Assembly: GCF_011089895.1 (NCBI RefSeq) | Contig: NZ_JAANAT010000004.1 | Span: forward strand, 620,001 to 684,000 | From: Mucilaginibacter inviolabilis | Lineage (GTDB): Bacteria > Bacteroidota > Bacteroidia > Sphingobacteriales > Sphingobacteriaceae | Length of the DNA stretch: 64,000 nt | Direction of reading: 5' to 3' | Part shown: piece by piece, positions 25,451 to 34,558 of the stretch | Position numbering within the stretch: the first letter of the stretch is position 1 | Layout of the letters: every line of letters begins with the position of its first letter | Notes under the pieces: model-generated | The model's database searches: none | What the model was told of the DNA's origin: nothing | Seen by the model: only the letters and a program-made list of their open reading frames with translations | Program-made: the position numbers and the translations under genes

Positions 25451-26272
25451 TTATGGTGTTATCACCGCAATATTGGTAGGAGTCCTGCCAAACTTTTTCT
25501 TAAAAGAATGAGAGAAATGTGAAAGTGTTTCGAATCCTAAATCAAGATAGATGGCAGATGGTTTTTTATTCTTTTTTTCTATCAGGTGCCTGGCTTCCAA
25601 CAGGCGTTTATCCTGTAGCCAATGCCGCGGAGCCATACCAAATGCCTTTTGAAAGTCGCGCTTAAAACCCGCGAGGCTTCTGCCAGTAAGCTGCGCGAAT
25701 TTTTCAATGGGTATATTGAAATGAAAGTTGTTAAGCATGAATTTTTCAATGTCGATCTTATAAGGTTCGGAAAAATCAAACAAAAAATCTTTAAGCTCTG
25801 GCATAATATGTAAAAGCAGTAATACAACTTCTTTTACCTTAAGCATACCCACCGCATGGGTTATCTTTTCTTCTGAATGCCGCACATAGGGAATTACTGA
25901 TTGGAAAAAAGCCTTTAGGAAATCATTCCCCGGAATAAGAATGTTAGGGGCACCTGTGTATTTTTTCCCTTGTTCTATTTGTTCTTCCAGTGCGATCTGT
26001 CTGAGGAGGGGTTCTTTCAAACAAATGACTATAGTTTGGTAATCCTCACCATTTAAAGGAGTTTTAGTGAGCTCTCCCAATTGATTTCTTCGGATGAGCA
26101 ACATTTCGCCCTGAGCCATCGAGAGCTTTTCGTTGGCAGTTTCCAATGTAAAGCGGCCCGAAACCTGCAATACCAGGGTGTTATGTTCTAAAAATGCTAC
26201 TTTATCCTTTCGCACAGAAGCGTGATAGGAATAAAATAGCACCCCAGGAATTATTTCAGTCGGATTTATCAT
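25451..26272 (-). CDS. AraC family transcriptional regulator
   Basis: A 273-residue regulator with an N-terminal cupin-like sensor domain (AraC_binding_2-like, about residues 1-120) and a C-terminal HTH_18 AraC domain. In the latter LLEARHLIEKKNKKPSAIYLD contains the second recognition region and GFETLSHFSHSFKKKFGRTP is the hallmark end. It follows the aldo/keto reductase gene at a 47-bp distance on the same strand, so the two are probably cotranscribed and this protein may control the reductase. Ligand unknown. Confidence 0.93.
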   Translation of the reverse strand: MINPTEIIPGVLFYSYHASVRKDKVAFLEHNTLVLQVSGRFTLETANEKLSMAQGEMLLIRRNQLGELTKTPLNGEDYQTIVICLKEPLLRQIALEEQIEQGKKYTGAPNILIPGNDFLKAFFQSVIPYVRHSEEKITHAVGMLKVKEVVLLLLHIMPELKDFLFDFSEPYKIDIEKFMLNNFHFNIPIEKFAQLTGRSLAGFKRDFQKAFGMAPRHWLQDKRLLEARHLIEKKNKKPSAIYLDLGFETLSHFSHSFKKKFGRTPTNIAVITP

Positions 26273-26319
26273 TACGTAAAGATATAAAATAGGAGGGGCT
26301 TATATACAGCCCCTCCTGG

Positions 26320-27291
26320 CTAACGCTGTAGGTATGTGCCTCCAAGTATCGCGCCTGGAGAAAAATGAGTGTTAAGGGTATTCATTTCTTCCGGAGTAAA
26401 AGCTATCTCCATCGCTTGTATGTTTTCCGGCAAGCGTGACCTTCGGCTCATGCTTACCAATGGCATAATATGATCTCCTTGTGCATTCACCCAGGCTATG
26501 GCCAATTGTGTTGGTGTATATCCTTTTTCTTTTGCTATTTGTTTAAATACCTCTACTTTTTCCAGATTCTTGATCAGGTTATCGCCCTGAAAACGGGAGA
26601 AGTGATTATGATAATCATTGGCGGCCAACGGGGCTTTCATCTCGCCGGTAAGTAGCCCTTCAGCCGTATTGGCAAAGGCTACTACGCCTATACCCAATTC
26701 TTTCGCCGTAGGGAGCAAGTCGCTTTCTATCTGGCGGTCGGCCAGGGAATAGCCTATTTCTAATGCGGTTACGGGATGTACACTATGGGCCTTGCGCAGT
26801 TGATCGGCCGTAATTTCAGAAACACCAAGATAACGTACCTTGCCCTCTTTGATCAGATCGGCTATGGTACCGATCACATCCTCAACCGGAACGCTGTTAT
26901 CCATCCTGCAGGGTTGGTAAAGATCAATAGTATCGATACCCAATCGTACCAATGAATAGTTAATAAAATTTTTGATGGCTATTGGGCGTAAATCTAAGCC
27001 AAGCCACTGACCGCCATAAACGATACCACCAAACTTTACGCTGATAAAGGCATCATCCCTTCTGCCTTTAATGGCCTTACCTACCAGCAGCTCATTATGG
27101 CCGGCACCGTAGAAATCGCCGGTATTTAAAAAGTTAATGCCGCTATCCAGCGCCTCCTGAATGGTGGCGATACTTTCACTTTCATTATTCACCAGCCCTC
27201 CCCAAACGGGCGACATGCGCATGCAGCCTAGGCCGAGTTTAGAAACAAGCGGGCCATTTTTGCCGAGGGCTATTTTTGTTATGTTTGACAT
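26320..27291 (-). CDS. Aldo/keto reductase (YdhF/ AKR11-like)
   Basis: A 323-residue AKR-fold oxidoreductase. Catalytic residues are seen as Asp and Tyr in NTGDFYGAGHNELLVG, Lys in AFISVKFGG, and, where His is usual, the segment LYQPCRMDNSVPVEDV, in which Cys-Arg replaces the usual His-Trp. The C-terminal ITMPLVSMSRRS segment (HIMPLVSMSRRSRLPEN) has the cofactor-binding loop. The change at the His position is shared by a plant-type auxin-induced/AKR13 subfamily, which keeps activity. It is the first gene of a pair with the AraC regulator. Confidence 0.92.
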   Translation of the reverse strand: MSNITKIALGKNGPLVSKLGLGCMRMSPVWGGLVNNESESIATIQEALDSGINFLNTGDFYGAGHNELLVGKAIKGRRDDAFISVKFGGIVYGGQWLGLDLRPIAIKNFINYSLVRLGIDTIDLYQPCRMDNSVPVEDVIGTIADLIKEGKVRYLGVSEITADQLRKAHSVHPVTALEIGYSLADRQIESDLLPTAKELGIGVVAFANTAEGLLTGEMKAPLAANDYHNHFSRFQGDNLIKNLEKVEVFKQIAKEKGYTPTQLAIAWVNAQGDHIMPLVSMSRRSRLPENIQAMEIAFTPEEMNTLNTHFSPGAILGGTYLQR

Positions 27292-27439
27292 TGCTGTATT
27301 TTTAATAAGTTAATGATGCAAATATCAGTCTTATAGGTAAAGGCAGATGTCTTTCACGGCTCAATTTACTTGCTTGTATGGCTCTGTGTTTGTTTTTTAT
27401 TTTAGTCTATAATATCAGTTTTGCACCGTACAACTTATG

Positions 27440-27904
27440 CTAAAAAGCCCTGAAATATGGCCGGCTCGTGAGTGGTGAAAAAGCCCAGGGAATAGAGGTT
27501 AGAATAAGAAACAGCGCAATACTGAACCAGATGGCCAGTGTCTTGAATTTTTCTTTATCTGTAGTTTTTCGCTTTGCTTTTGCTGAGCCGACGGTAATTA
27601 AAACAATACTGATCAGCATTACTGTAATATGTTCCATCCCAAAAAAACGGATCTGTCTTTCATGAACAGCCGTTTTGAAATGATGAAGAAAATAGCTCAC
27701 AATAGGGCTGATACCGTATAACCAAAGGCCGATGATGAGTTGGATATGCGCTGTAGTAACAGTTATGAGCCGTATAGTATTATCAAACTTAAAAAAGGTT
27801 TTGTTAAGCAACCAGCCCCTGTAAGCCCGGTAAATGGTAAAAAGTAAGCTAACTAATACCAGCCAGCGGGTTAATGAATGCAATGCTAATAGTATGATAT
27901 ACAT
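27440..27904 (-). CDS. Small membrane protein, 'cytochrome B'-named Bacteroidetes family
   Basis: A 154-residue protein with four hydrophobic segments (about 1-24, 46-65, 87-107 and 119-142). Conserved His residues sit on the first, second and third helices (LHSLTRW, TAHIQLIIG, FGMEHITV). This arrangement is why databases often call the family cytochrome B, and haem binding is possible but not shown. It is isolated, with a following AKR/AraC pair on the same strand but 150 bp away. No signal peptide cleavage site. Confidence 0.82.
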   Translation of the reverse strand: MYIILLALHSLTRWLVLVSLLFTIYRAYRGWLLNKTFFKFDNTIRLITVTTAHIQLIIGLWLYGISPIVSYFLHHFKTAVHERQIRFFGMEHITVMLISIVLITVGSAKAKRKTTDKEKFKTLAIWFSIALFLILTSIPWAFSPLTSRPYFRAF

Positions 27905-28094
27905 AAGGCATCAATGTTAAGAATTAAAATGGAGTTAAGACATTCCAAATTTAGCGGATGATGATAATCCTGATCACAGGTGAAAGTAAAAAGTCCAAAA
28001 TAATTATCATCCTTCATGGAATATATTCCCCAGGGATTTTTTGAATAGGTGCGAATAATAATTACTTTTAATAAATCATAAACCAATAACTATC

Positions 28095-28652
28095 ATGGAA
28101 ATACAAAAAACAAGTCCAATGCCGGTAATTATTAAGTGGGGGGCGATATACGTAATAGCTTCTATTGTACTTACTTATATTATCCAATTTATGAATGTCG
28201 ATCCCGATTCGCCCATTAAATGGTTGAGTACGTTATTGTTTATCGGCTTTATGTTTCTGACACAAAAAGAGTACAGGGATGTAAACGGCGGATATTTAAC
28301 TTTTGGCGAAGGGTTTAAAGCAGGCTTTTTGTTTGCCATATTATCGGGCATTGTACTTGCTGTATTTACTTATCTGTATTTCTCGGTATTGAGTCCTGAG
28401 ATGCTCGAAAAAATAGTCGCCTCTACTGAGGCCAAAATGGCGTCAAAGGGCTTGTCGCAAGAGCAGGTAGACCAAGCGATGTCCTTTACCAAAAAGCTCC
28501 TGAGTCCGGCGGGGGTTACTATCAGCGCGTTGATCTCTGCGGCAATTATGGGAGCCATTATAGCGCTTATTGGTGCTGCCATCTTTAAAAAAGACCGTCC
28601 ACCGGTATTGATATCTGATAACGATGGAGATAGCTTTGAACCAACAGTTTAA
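28095..28652 (+). CDS. DUF4199 membrane protein, second copy
   Basis: A 185-residue membrane protein with four hydrophobic segments (about 8-28, 40-54, 74-96 and 137-160) and a charged loop of about 35 residues between the third and fourth (EKIVASTEAKMASKG). The YLTFGEGFKAGFLFAILSG segment is typical of DUF4199. It starts 190 bp after a divergent small membrane protein gene, whose start faces away, so this stretch must hold two promoters. Role unknown. Confidence 0.87.
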   Translation: MEIQKTSPMPVIIKWGAIYVIASIVLTYIIQFMNVDPDSPIKWLSTLLFIGFMFLTQKEYRDVNGGYLTFGEGFKAGFLFAILSGIVLAVFTYLYFSVLSPEMLEKIVASTEAKMASKGLSQEQVDQAMSFTKKLLSPAGVTISALISAAIMGAIIALIGAAIFKKDRPPVLISDNDGDSFEPTV

Positions 28653-28712
28653 GGCCGTTGAAAAACCAGTACAGTTGACGTTGTCCTGAATTTTTCGTAT
28701 ATTTATAAAAAG

Positions 28713-28755
28713 TAAACAGCCCGGTTTTTTTCATTAGAGAAAACTGGGCTGTTTA
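28713..28755 (+). terminator. Hairpin after the DUF4199 gene
   Basis: Stem TAAACAGCCCGGTTTT / AAAACTGGGCTGTTTA, 16 bp with a single G-U pair in the plus-strand RNA, and an 11-nt loop. A- and T-rich flanks fit a terminator 60 bp after the stop. Confidence 0.75.
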
Positions 28756-28978
28756 GTTAAACAAAAAAGACAGCCAAAGCCGACTGTTTTTTATGGGGTT
28801 ATTTGATAGCCAATAAATTAAAACTTTTTAAAGTTTCAAAACCGGGATGAAATTTGTTAAAAAGTGTTAAAATCGATGGTTTTGAAGCAATTTTTGACAG
28901 TTTTTGACTCGTTTTTGCCCTCTTTTTGAACAGAAAAGTGTTAAAATAAAAGCTTTAAAAAGTTTTTAGTAAAAAAAA
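28756..28978. other. AT-rich gap between convergent genes, with a 13-bp direct repeat
   Basis: This 220-bp stretch contains AAAGTGTTAAAAT twice (28861-28873 and 28935-28947) and a run of TTTTTGAC-like units between them. No start codon with a protein-like frame is present. As both flanking genes end here, no promoter is required, so the conserved-looking words need another explanation or are just AT-rich drift. Confidence 0.4.
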
Positions 28979-29428
28979 CTAGGCAGTTGCCACGAGTTTG
29001 CTGATGCTGCGGTAAACATAATCGTTGTAGATATGTCTGCGGGCAAAACGTCCGGGTGAATCGGCATTGATCAGTTTAATATAAACCGCTTTGGGTACGT
29101 CAAAATACTCATAGGTATTACCATCAGCAAAACTGATCTTCAGAACCTGTGATTTGTATTCAAAATCGGCTATGCTTGAGGTAGTTGTGGTGATAGTATA
29201 CTCGGCAAATGATTGTTCGCGGGTTTCCGGGGCGATACTTACCAAAAAGTGATAAGCTTCGATAATGGTTTTGCTTTTTTCTTCGGCTTCTAATTTGCTT
29301 TCCGGGCTATCCTGGAATTTATCGGGGTGCCAGGCCTTCATCAGGCTTCTGTATGTTGTTTTTAATTCCTGTAACTCAGCTGCTTCAGTTACGCCTAAAA
29401 GTTTGCGGTAGTCGACAATTTTTTTCAT
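28979..29428 (-). CDS. J-domain / KTSC-domain fusion protein
   Basis: A 149-residue protein. Residues about 4-66 are a DnaJ-type J-domain with the HPD tripeptide in MKAWHPDKFQDSPE. Residues about 85-146 are a KTSC domain (YKSQVLKISFADGNTYEYFD then VPKAVYIKLINADSPGRFA), a small RNA-binding-like module also fused to lysyl-tRNA synthetases. The J-domain should recruit an Hsp70; the partner domain suggests an RNA or ribosome target (inference). It stands alone, facing the DUF4199 gene tail to tail. The family is known in Bacteroidetes; no experimental role is known to me. Confidence 0.88.
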   Translation of the reverse strand: MKKIVDYRKLLGVTEAAELQELKTTYRSLMKAWHPDKFQDSPESKLEAEEKSKTIIEAYHFLVSIAPETREQSFAEYTITTTTSSIADFEYKSQVLKISFADGNTYEYFDVPKAVYIKLINADSPGRFARRHIYNDYVYRSISKLVATA

Positions 29429-29600
29429 TGTATTGATTAATAAGTATTTATTGTCGTTGAAGAGTTAAGCAAATGGCTTATGCACTTTTCAGGAAAATAA
29501 TTCCGCGAAGGTACGCTTTTAAAGCTTATAAAAAATCGTACAAAGTAAAGTTAGCGTAAACGCAGGTTTATCAAATGAGGAAAATTGAGAGTATAATAAC

Positions 29601-29630
29601 AAAAAAGCCCCTGAATTGATTCCAGGGGCC
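29601..29630 (-). terminator. Terminator of the rseP-dxr group
   Basis: On the minus strand the stem GGCCCCTGGAA / TTCAGGGGC is followed by TTTTTT, 22 bp after the rseP stop. Confidence 0.85.
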
Positions 29631-29651
29631 ATATATCTTATTTGGTTGGGT

Positions 29652-30986
29652 TTATTTTTTCATGACCTGTTTTACAATATCATTACCAAAAACAAAAACC
29701 ATCAGAGTAACTAATATTACAAAACCAACTATTTGGGCACGCTCCAGGAACTTATCACTCAGTGGTTTACCTTTGATCATTTCGATGATCAGGAACAGTG
29801 CATGACCACCGTCGAGCGCCGGGATTGGTAATAAGTTCATCAGGGCCAGCACCATGGATAAAAAGCCTACCAGGCTCCAGAAATGCACCCAGTCAACATG
29901 GCTGCCAAACAGGTTGGCAATTGCAACCGGTCCGCTTACTGCTTTGCTGAATTTAACATCGCCTTTGAAAATTTTACCTAAGCCTTTAGCATTATCAGTA
30001 AATGTGCCCCAGGCCCTTGAAGCGCCTATAGGCAGTGAGCCAAAGAAACCATAGTAAATGGTTTTTACCTCGGGTAAATCGTTCTTTGATTGTGCAAAAC
30101 CAATAGTTCCATCAATAGTTACCTGTGTTTTTAAAGTAATAACCTGGTTGTTGCGTTTTACACCTAGATCAACCGTTTGGCCTTTGTCTTTAAGCAATTC
30201 TGCTTTTAACTCGTCATAAAACGCGATAGGTTGGTTATTGACAGCTACGATACTGTCGCCCTTGGCCAAACCCGCTTTTTGTGCATTGCTGTTAGGCATA
30301 ATAGAGTCAACTATGAATTTGCTACGGGGAATCCTGCTGATAAATTCCTCAATGCCATGGTCAGAAAGATCGTTTAATATAGTGCGTGGTATAGTAACAC
30401 TTACTGTTTGTGTTCCGCGTTGTATGGTAAATACCGTGTTTTCGAGTAATACTTTAGGGCTGGTTAAATCATCAAAGCGTTCAACAGATTTACCATTGAT
30501 GGCTACAATTTTGTCGCCGGCTACAAGGCCAATCTTTTTGCCGATATCGCCAGGTACAATGCCGTATTTAGCGCTTGAGTTTGGAATATAGCTATCGCCA
30601 AAACGCATGGTTAATATCCAAAATATGAGTATACCCAGTATAATGTTTACCGTAACACCGCCGAGCATTACAATTAGACGCTGCCAGGCAGGTTTTGAAC
30701 GGAATTCCCAAGGCTGCGGTGGCCCGGCAAGCTGATCGGTATCCATTGATTCATCTATCATACCGGCAATTTTAACATAGCCACCCAGGGGTAACCAGCC
30801 AATGCCATATTCAACACCTTTAAAGGTAAATTTAAAAAGACTTATGTTCCAGGCATCAAAAAACAGGTAGAATTTCTCTACTCTAATGCCAAAAGCACGT
30901 GCTGCTAAAAAGTGTCCCAGCTCATGCAAGATTATTAAAATTGAAAGGCCCAGTATTAGCTGGCCCACCATGATCACTATACTCAT
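29652..30986 (-). CDS. rseP: Site-2 protease (M50), RseP-like
   Basis: A 444-residue intramembrane zinc protease that cuts membrane anti-sigma factors and remnant signal peptides. The zinc motif HELGHFLAAR is near residue 21 in the first membrane segment, two PDZ domains follow (GDKIVAINGKSV near 160 and KGDSIVAVNNQPI near 250), and the second membrane motif NLLPIPALDGGHALF is near 388, supplying the third ligand. Four membrane helices are expected. It is encoded directly after dxr, an order common in bacteria. It starts 18 bp after the dxr stop. All key residues are intact. Confidence 0.97.
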   Translation of the reverse strand: MSIVIMVGQLILGLSILIILHELGHFLAARAFGIRVEKFYLFFDAWNISLFKFTFKGVEYGIGWLPLGGYVKIAGMIDESMDTDQLAGPPQPWEFRSKPAWQRLIVMLGGVTVNIILGILIFWILTMRFGDSYIPNSSAKYGIVPGDIGKKIGLVAGDKIVAINGKSVERFDDLTSPKVLLENTVFTIQRGTQTVSVTIPRTILNDLSDHGIEEFISRIPRSKFIVDSIMPNSNAQKAGLAKGDSIVAVNNQPIAFYDELKAELLKDKGQTVDLGVKRNNQVITLKTQVTIDGTIGFAQSKNDLPEVKTIYYGFFGSLPIGASRAWGTFTDNAKGLGKIFKGDVKFSKAVSGPVAIANLFGSHVDWVHFWSLVGFLSMVLALMNLLPIPALDGGHALFLIIEMIKGKPLSDKFLERAQIVGFVILVTLMVFVFGNDIVKQVMKK

Positions 30987-31004
30987 TATTTAATTTTATG
31001 TATA

Positions 31005-32192
31005 TTAAAATTGTACTGCCTTTACCGGCGTTTTTTCTATTAAATTTTGCGCAAAGATGCGTGTTTCTTTATCAGTATTCAAATAGTCGGTTAAGGTTGG
31101 CTGCTTTATGAAATTGATCTTCTGCATGCACTCTTCAATAATTGTGCTCATGGCTAAAAAGCTGACAGAGTGGCTTAAAAAACCAGCTACCACTACCTCA
31201 TTTGCAGCATTGATGATGCATGGCATGTTGCCGCCTTGTTTTAAGGCTGTATAGGCTAAACTAAGATTACGAAAAGTATCCAAATCTGGTTTTTCGAAAG
31301 TAAGGGTAGGATGATCTGTAAAGTTAAACCGTTTAAAATCGTTGGCTATCCTGTTTGGATAGGTTAAGGCATATTGGATAGGCAGTTTCATATCTGGCAA
31401 ACCCATCTGCGCCTTGATGGAACCATCCCTAAATTGTGCCATAGAATGAATGATCGATTGGGGGTGAATAACTACGTCGATCTGATCGGCCTCCACATCA
31501 AACAGCCAACGCGCTTCTATTACTTCCAGGCCCTTATTCATCAAAGATGCGGAGTCGATGGTAATCTTGGCACCCATTACCCAGTTAGGGTGTTTCAAAG
31601 CATCCTCACGGGTTACATTGGCCAGAAAGTCAAGACTACGCCCACGGAATGGGCCGCCCGAAGCGGTTAGGATCAATTTTTCAACCGGGTTATGCTCTTC
31701 GCCGGCAAGGCATTGAAATATAGCGGAATGTTCTGAATCAACAGGTAAGATCTTTACGTTGTGCTGTTTGGCTAATCCGGTTATCAGCTCTCCTGCTACT
31801 ACCAACGTTTCTTTATTGGCCAGCGCTATATCTTTATCTGCTTTGATAGCGGCAATAGTGGGTTCAAGACCTGCAAAGCCAACCATGGCGGTTAATACGA
31901 TAGAAATGTCGGGGTGAGTTACTGTATCAACAATGGCCTGATGACCAGCCAAAACCTTAACCGGCAAATGCGTTAACGCTGCTTTAACTTCCTGATATTT
32001 ACTTTCATCGCATATAATGGCATATTCGGGCTTGAATTCGATAGCCTGTTTGATAAGCAGATCGGCATTGGAGTGCGCTGTAAGTAAAAATGCCCTGAAC
32101 AAATTACTATTGTTCCTGATCACCTCCAACGTTTGCGTACCGATACTACCTGTAGAGCCAAGAATGGCAATGTTTTTTGTATGATTAATCAA
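31005..32192 (-). CDS. dxr: 1-deoxy-D-xylulose 5-phosphate reductoisomerase
   Basis: A 395-residue enzyme of the methylerythritol phosphate route to isoprenoids; it converts DXP to MEP with NADPH and a divalent metal. The N-terminal NADPH motif ILGSTGSIGTQTLEVI begins near residue 10, LANKETLVVAGE near 125, LPVDSEHSAIFQCL near 152, TASGGPFRGRS near 177, and the substrate/metal region IDSASLMNKGLEVIEARWLF near 213. All are intact. It precedes rseP by 18 bp and is likely cotranscribed with it. Confidence 0.98.
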   Translation of the reverse strand: MINHTKNIAILGSTGSIGTQTLEVIRNNSNLFRAFLLTAHSNADLLIKQAIEFKPEYAIICDESKYQEVKAALTHLPVKVLAGHQAIVDTVTHPDISIVLTAMVGFAGLEPTIAAIKADKDIALANKETLVVAGELITGLAKQHNVKILPVDSEHSAIFQCLAGEEHNPVEKLILTASGGPFRGRSLDFLANVTREDALKHPNWVMGAKITIDSASLMNKGLEVIEARWLFDVEADQIDVVIHPQSIIHSMAQFRDGSIKAQMGLPDMKLPIQYALTYPNRIANDFKRFNFTDHPTLTFEKPDLDTFRNLSLAYTALKQGGNMPCIINAANEVVVAGFLSHSVSFLAMSTIIEECMQKINFIKQPTLTDYLNTDKETRIFAQNLIEKTPVKAVQF

Positions 32193-32272
32193 TGATATTC
32201 CTGTTTCAATTGTTAGTCAGGTAAACGGTTAAATGATCAAACTGTTTATCTAAACAACGTCAAATTTACTTA

Positions 32273-33772
32273 TTATATAGTGTATTCCTTTAATACGTCG
32301 GCAATCTTCCTGTCGTTGGCTAATCGTGGTACTTTATTTTGCCCTCCAAGTTTCCCCTGCGAACGCATATAATTAATGAACGAGTCCTTTTGCAGGCTTT
32401 GGATGATCAAAGGTTGCAAAATGTTACCTTCAATGAGGTCAAAATAGTAAATATTTTTCTTTTGCAGGGCCTTATCTACCTTAAGTGCAAAAGCTTTTAA
32501 ATCAGCCGGTGCTGAGCCAAACTCAACAAACCATTCATGATAGGGTAATTGTCCTCTCGGAGGGTTAACCTGCGGGGCTACGGTGAACTCCACCACATCA
32601 ATGCCTTCCTGCTGTGCCACGGTCATTAATGATTGTTCTACTTCTTCGCCGATCACATGTTCGCCAAAGGCCGATATGTAATGTTTGATACGACCCGTTA
32701 CTACTATTTTATAAGGGTCTTTTGACACAAATTTAATGGTATCCCCTAAACTATAACCCCATAAACCCGCGCTGGTATTCATGATGAGCGCATAATTTTT
32801 ATCCAGTTCTACATCTTTCAAGTTGATACGGGTAGGGTTTTCGTTAAAATATTCTTCTGATGGGATAAACTCATAAAATATACCCGAGTCGACTAACAAA
32901 AGCAGTCCTTTTTCTTTCTGCGAGTCCTGGAAAGCGATAAAGCCTTCGGATGCTGGATAGGTTTCTATGGCGTCTATTTTTGTGCCGATGCTTTCTTCCA
33001 TGCGGGCGCGGTACGGTTCAAAATTTACGCCACCGTGTACATACAGCTTAAAATTAGGAAATATATCTTTTACCTTTTTACCACCAGCCTTGGCAGATAA
33101 CCTGTCAAAATACATCTGGCACCAGGGTGGAATGCCTGATATGAGGCGCATATCCTGGTTAAAAGTTTCTTCCACTATGGCATCAACCTTTTGTTCCCAA
33201 TCCTCAATACAATTGGTTTCATAGCTGGGGAGCCGGTTTTTTTGGAGATAAGCAGGCACATGATGGGCTACAATGCCCGATAGTCTGCCGGTTGCTATAC
33301 CCGCCTTAACCGTAAGCGTGGGGCTGCCTTGTAAAAATATCATTTTACCATCCACAAAACCGGTATTGCCGGTTTCATGAATATAGCTCAACAAGGCGTT
33401 ACGAGCAGCCTTGATATGCTCAGGCATGCTCTCTTTAGATATGGGGATATATTTTACACCAGATGTAGTGCCCGATGTTTTGGCCAGATAAGCCGGTTTC
33501 CCGGGCCACAAAATGTTTTCCTCGCCATTTACTACACGATCAATATAGGGGCGAAGATCCTCATAGTCATGTATAGGTACGTTCTTTTTAAAATCTTTGT
33601 AGTTATTGATCTCTGCGAAGTTGTGTTCACGCCCAAATACAGTGTCTTTAGCTGCGTCTATCAGATCAGAAAATGTATTTTGTTGTAGTACTATGGCATT
33701 TTTTCGTAGCCGGTTTAGCTGCCGGTTCACTGCGGCGGCAAATACCTTGCTTAGTGCAGATTTTAGTCCCAT
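32273..33772 (-). CDS. GH3-family acyl-adenylate ligase
   Basis: A 499-residue protein of the GH3 (JAR1-like) family, part of the ANL superfamily that activates a carboxylate as an acyl-AMP and can join it to an amino acid. The P-loop-like segment LAKTSGTTSGVKYIPISKESM is near residue 105, the adenylation motif near 270-300 includes YPASEGFIAFQD, and DTIKFVSKDPYKIVVTGRIKHYISAFGEHVIGEEVE forms the conserved region 390-430. Length is below plant GH3 (about 575-610). It is encoded 3 bp after the next upstream gene on the same strand, so it belongs to a run with the membrane protein and glycosyltransferase. Substrate unknown. Confidence 0.9.
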   Translation of the reverse strand: MGLKSALSKVFAAAVNRQLNRLRKNAIVLQQNTFSDLIDAAKDTVFGREHNFAEINNYKDFKKNVPIHDYEDLRPYIDRVVNGEENILWPGKPAYLAKTSGTTSGVKYIPISKESMPEHIKAARNALLSYIHETGNTGFVDGKMIFLQGSPTLTVKAGIATGRLSGIVAHHVPAYLQKNRLPSYETNCIEDWEQKVDAIVEETFNQDMRLISGIPPWCQMYFDRLSAKAGGKKVKDIFPNFKLYVHGGVNFEPYRARMEESIGTKIDAIETYPASEGFIAFQDSQKEKGLLLLVDSGIFYEFIPSEEYFNENPTRINLKDVELDKNYALIMNTSAGLWGYSLGDTIKFVSKDPYKIVVTGRIKHYISAFGEHVIGEEVEQSLMTVAQQEGIDVVEFTVAPQVNPPRGQLPYHEWFVEFGSAPADLKAFALKVDKALQKKNIYYFDLIEGNILQPLIIQSLQKDSFINYMRSQGKLGGQNKVPRLANDRKIADVLKEYTI

Positions 33773-33775
33773 GAG

Positions 33776-34552
33776 CTAATTAGTTTCGGCAATATCATCA
33801 TCTACATCCAGGTGGCTGTAAACCAGTTTACGGTAGGTAACCATAATGATAACCTGTATGAACGGAAATGTAAGGATAAACCAGCAGTAAAACGCTAATC
33901 TGAATACAAATCCTCCATTATCCTCATCTAATCCAAAAAAGTTCATGATGGCTATTACGGGTATCAGTACCAGAATTAAGATGGCAATGATGATCAAAAA
34001 TATGCTCAGTGTCTTAAAAAAATTATCCTTAGTTATTTCAAAGCTCTGTTTTAATGATTCTAATGGGGCTGAGTTATCATCCACTATAAAGCAAATACAG
34101 AAGATACAGCGCAAGCCTATGAATAGGATAAGTATGAGTTCTAACGCTTCAAAAATTCGCGGATAACCCAAATAACGTTCAGCTGCAACATATAGAAAAA
34201 ATAACAGGAGAAATAAAACACCTAATAATAAGCCAATTATAATGAAATTAAAGGCCATTTTAAAGGAAGGTACGATGTCTTTAAACTCAAATTCATAATA
34301 CTCCCTATCCATCAAGGTAAGTATCAATTTATAAAAACTTAACCCGATGTAGGCCTGAACAACCATTTGCAGGAGAATGATAACCAAACGGCTCCCCATA
34401 TCATCATCAATGAGGATAAATGCTTTCAGGAAATCAACAAATTCATAAATGAACAAGGAAATAACCGAATAAACTATAAGCGGTACAAAATTCCTTTTTA
34501 ATACATTCCATGCAGTTTTAATGGTTTCTGCAACAGAAAATGGGTGGTACAT
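33776..34552 (-). CDS. Multi-pass membrane protein of unknown function
   Basis: A 258-residue protein with about six hydrophobic segments (around 20-42, 55-70, 100-125, 137-158, 176-200 and 213-236). The opening HPFSVAETIKTAWNVLKRNFVPLIVYSVI resembles the glycerophosphoryl diester phosphodiesterase membrane domain found in uncharacterised bacterial proteins. It ends 3 bp before the GH3 start and begins 6 bp after the glycosyltransferase gene, so all three are translated as a unit. I do not assign a function. Confidence 0.82.
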   Translation of the reverse strand: MYHPFSVAETIKTAWNVLKRNFVPLIVYSVISLFIYEFVDFLKAFILIDDDMGSRLVIILLQMVVQAYIGLSFYKLILTLMDREYYEFEFKDIVPSFKMAFNFIIIGLLLGVLFLLLFFLYVAAERYLGYPRIFEALELILILFIGLRCIFCICFIVDDNSAPLESLKQSFEITKDNFFKTLSIFLIIIAILILVLIPVIAIMNFFGLDEDNGGFVFRLAFYCWFILTFPFIQVIIMVTYRKLVYSHLDVDDDIAETN

Positions 34553-34558
34553 AGGTTC

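Noticed and set aside
27886..28086. 66-codon minus-strand frame upstream of the small membrane protein
   Set aside because: It overlaps the start of a better gene and lies where two promoters must be.
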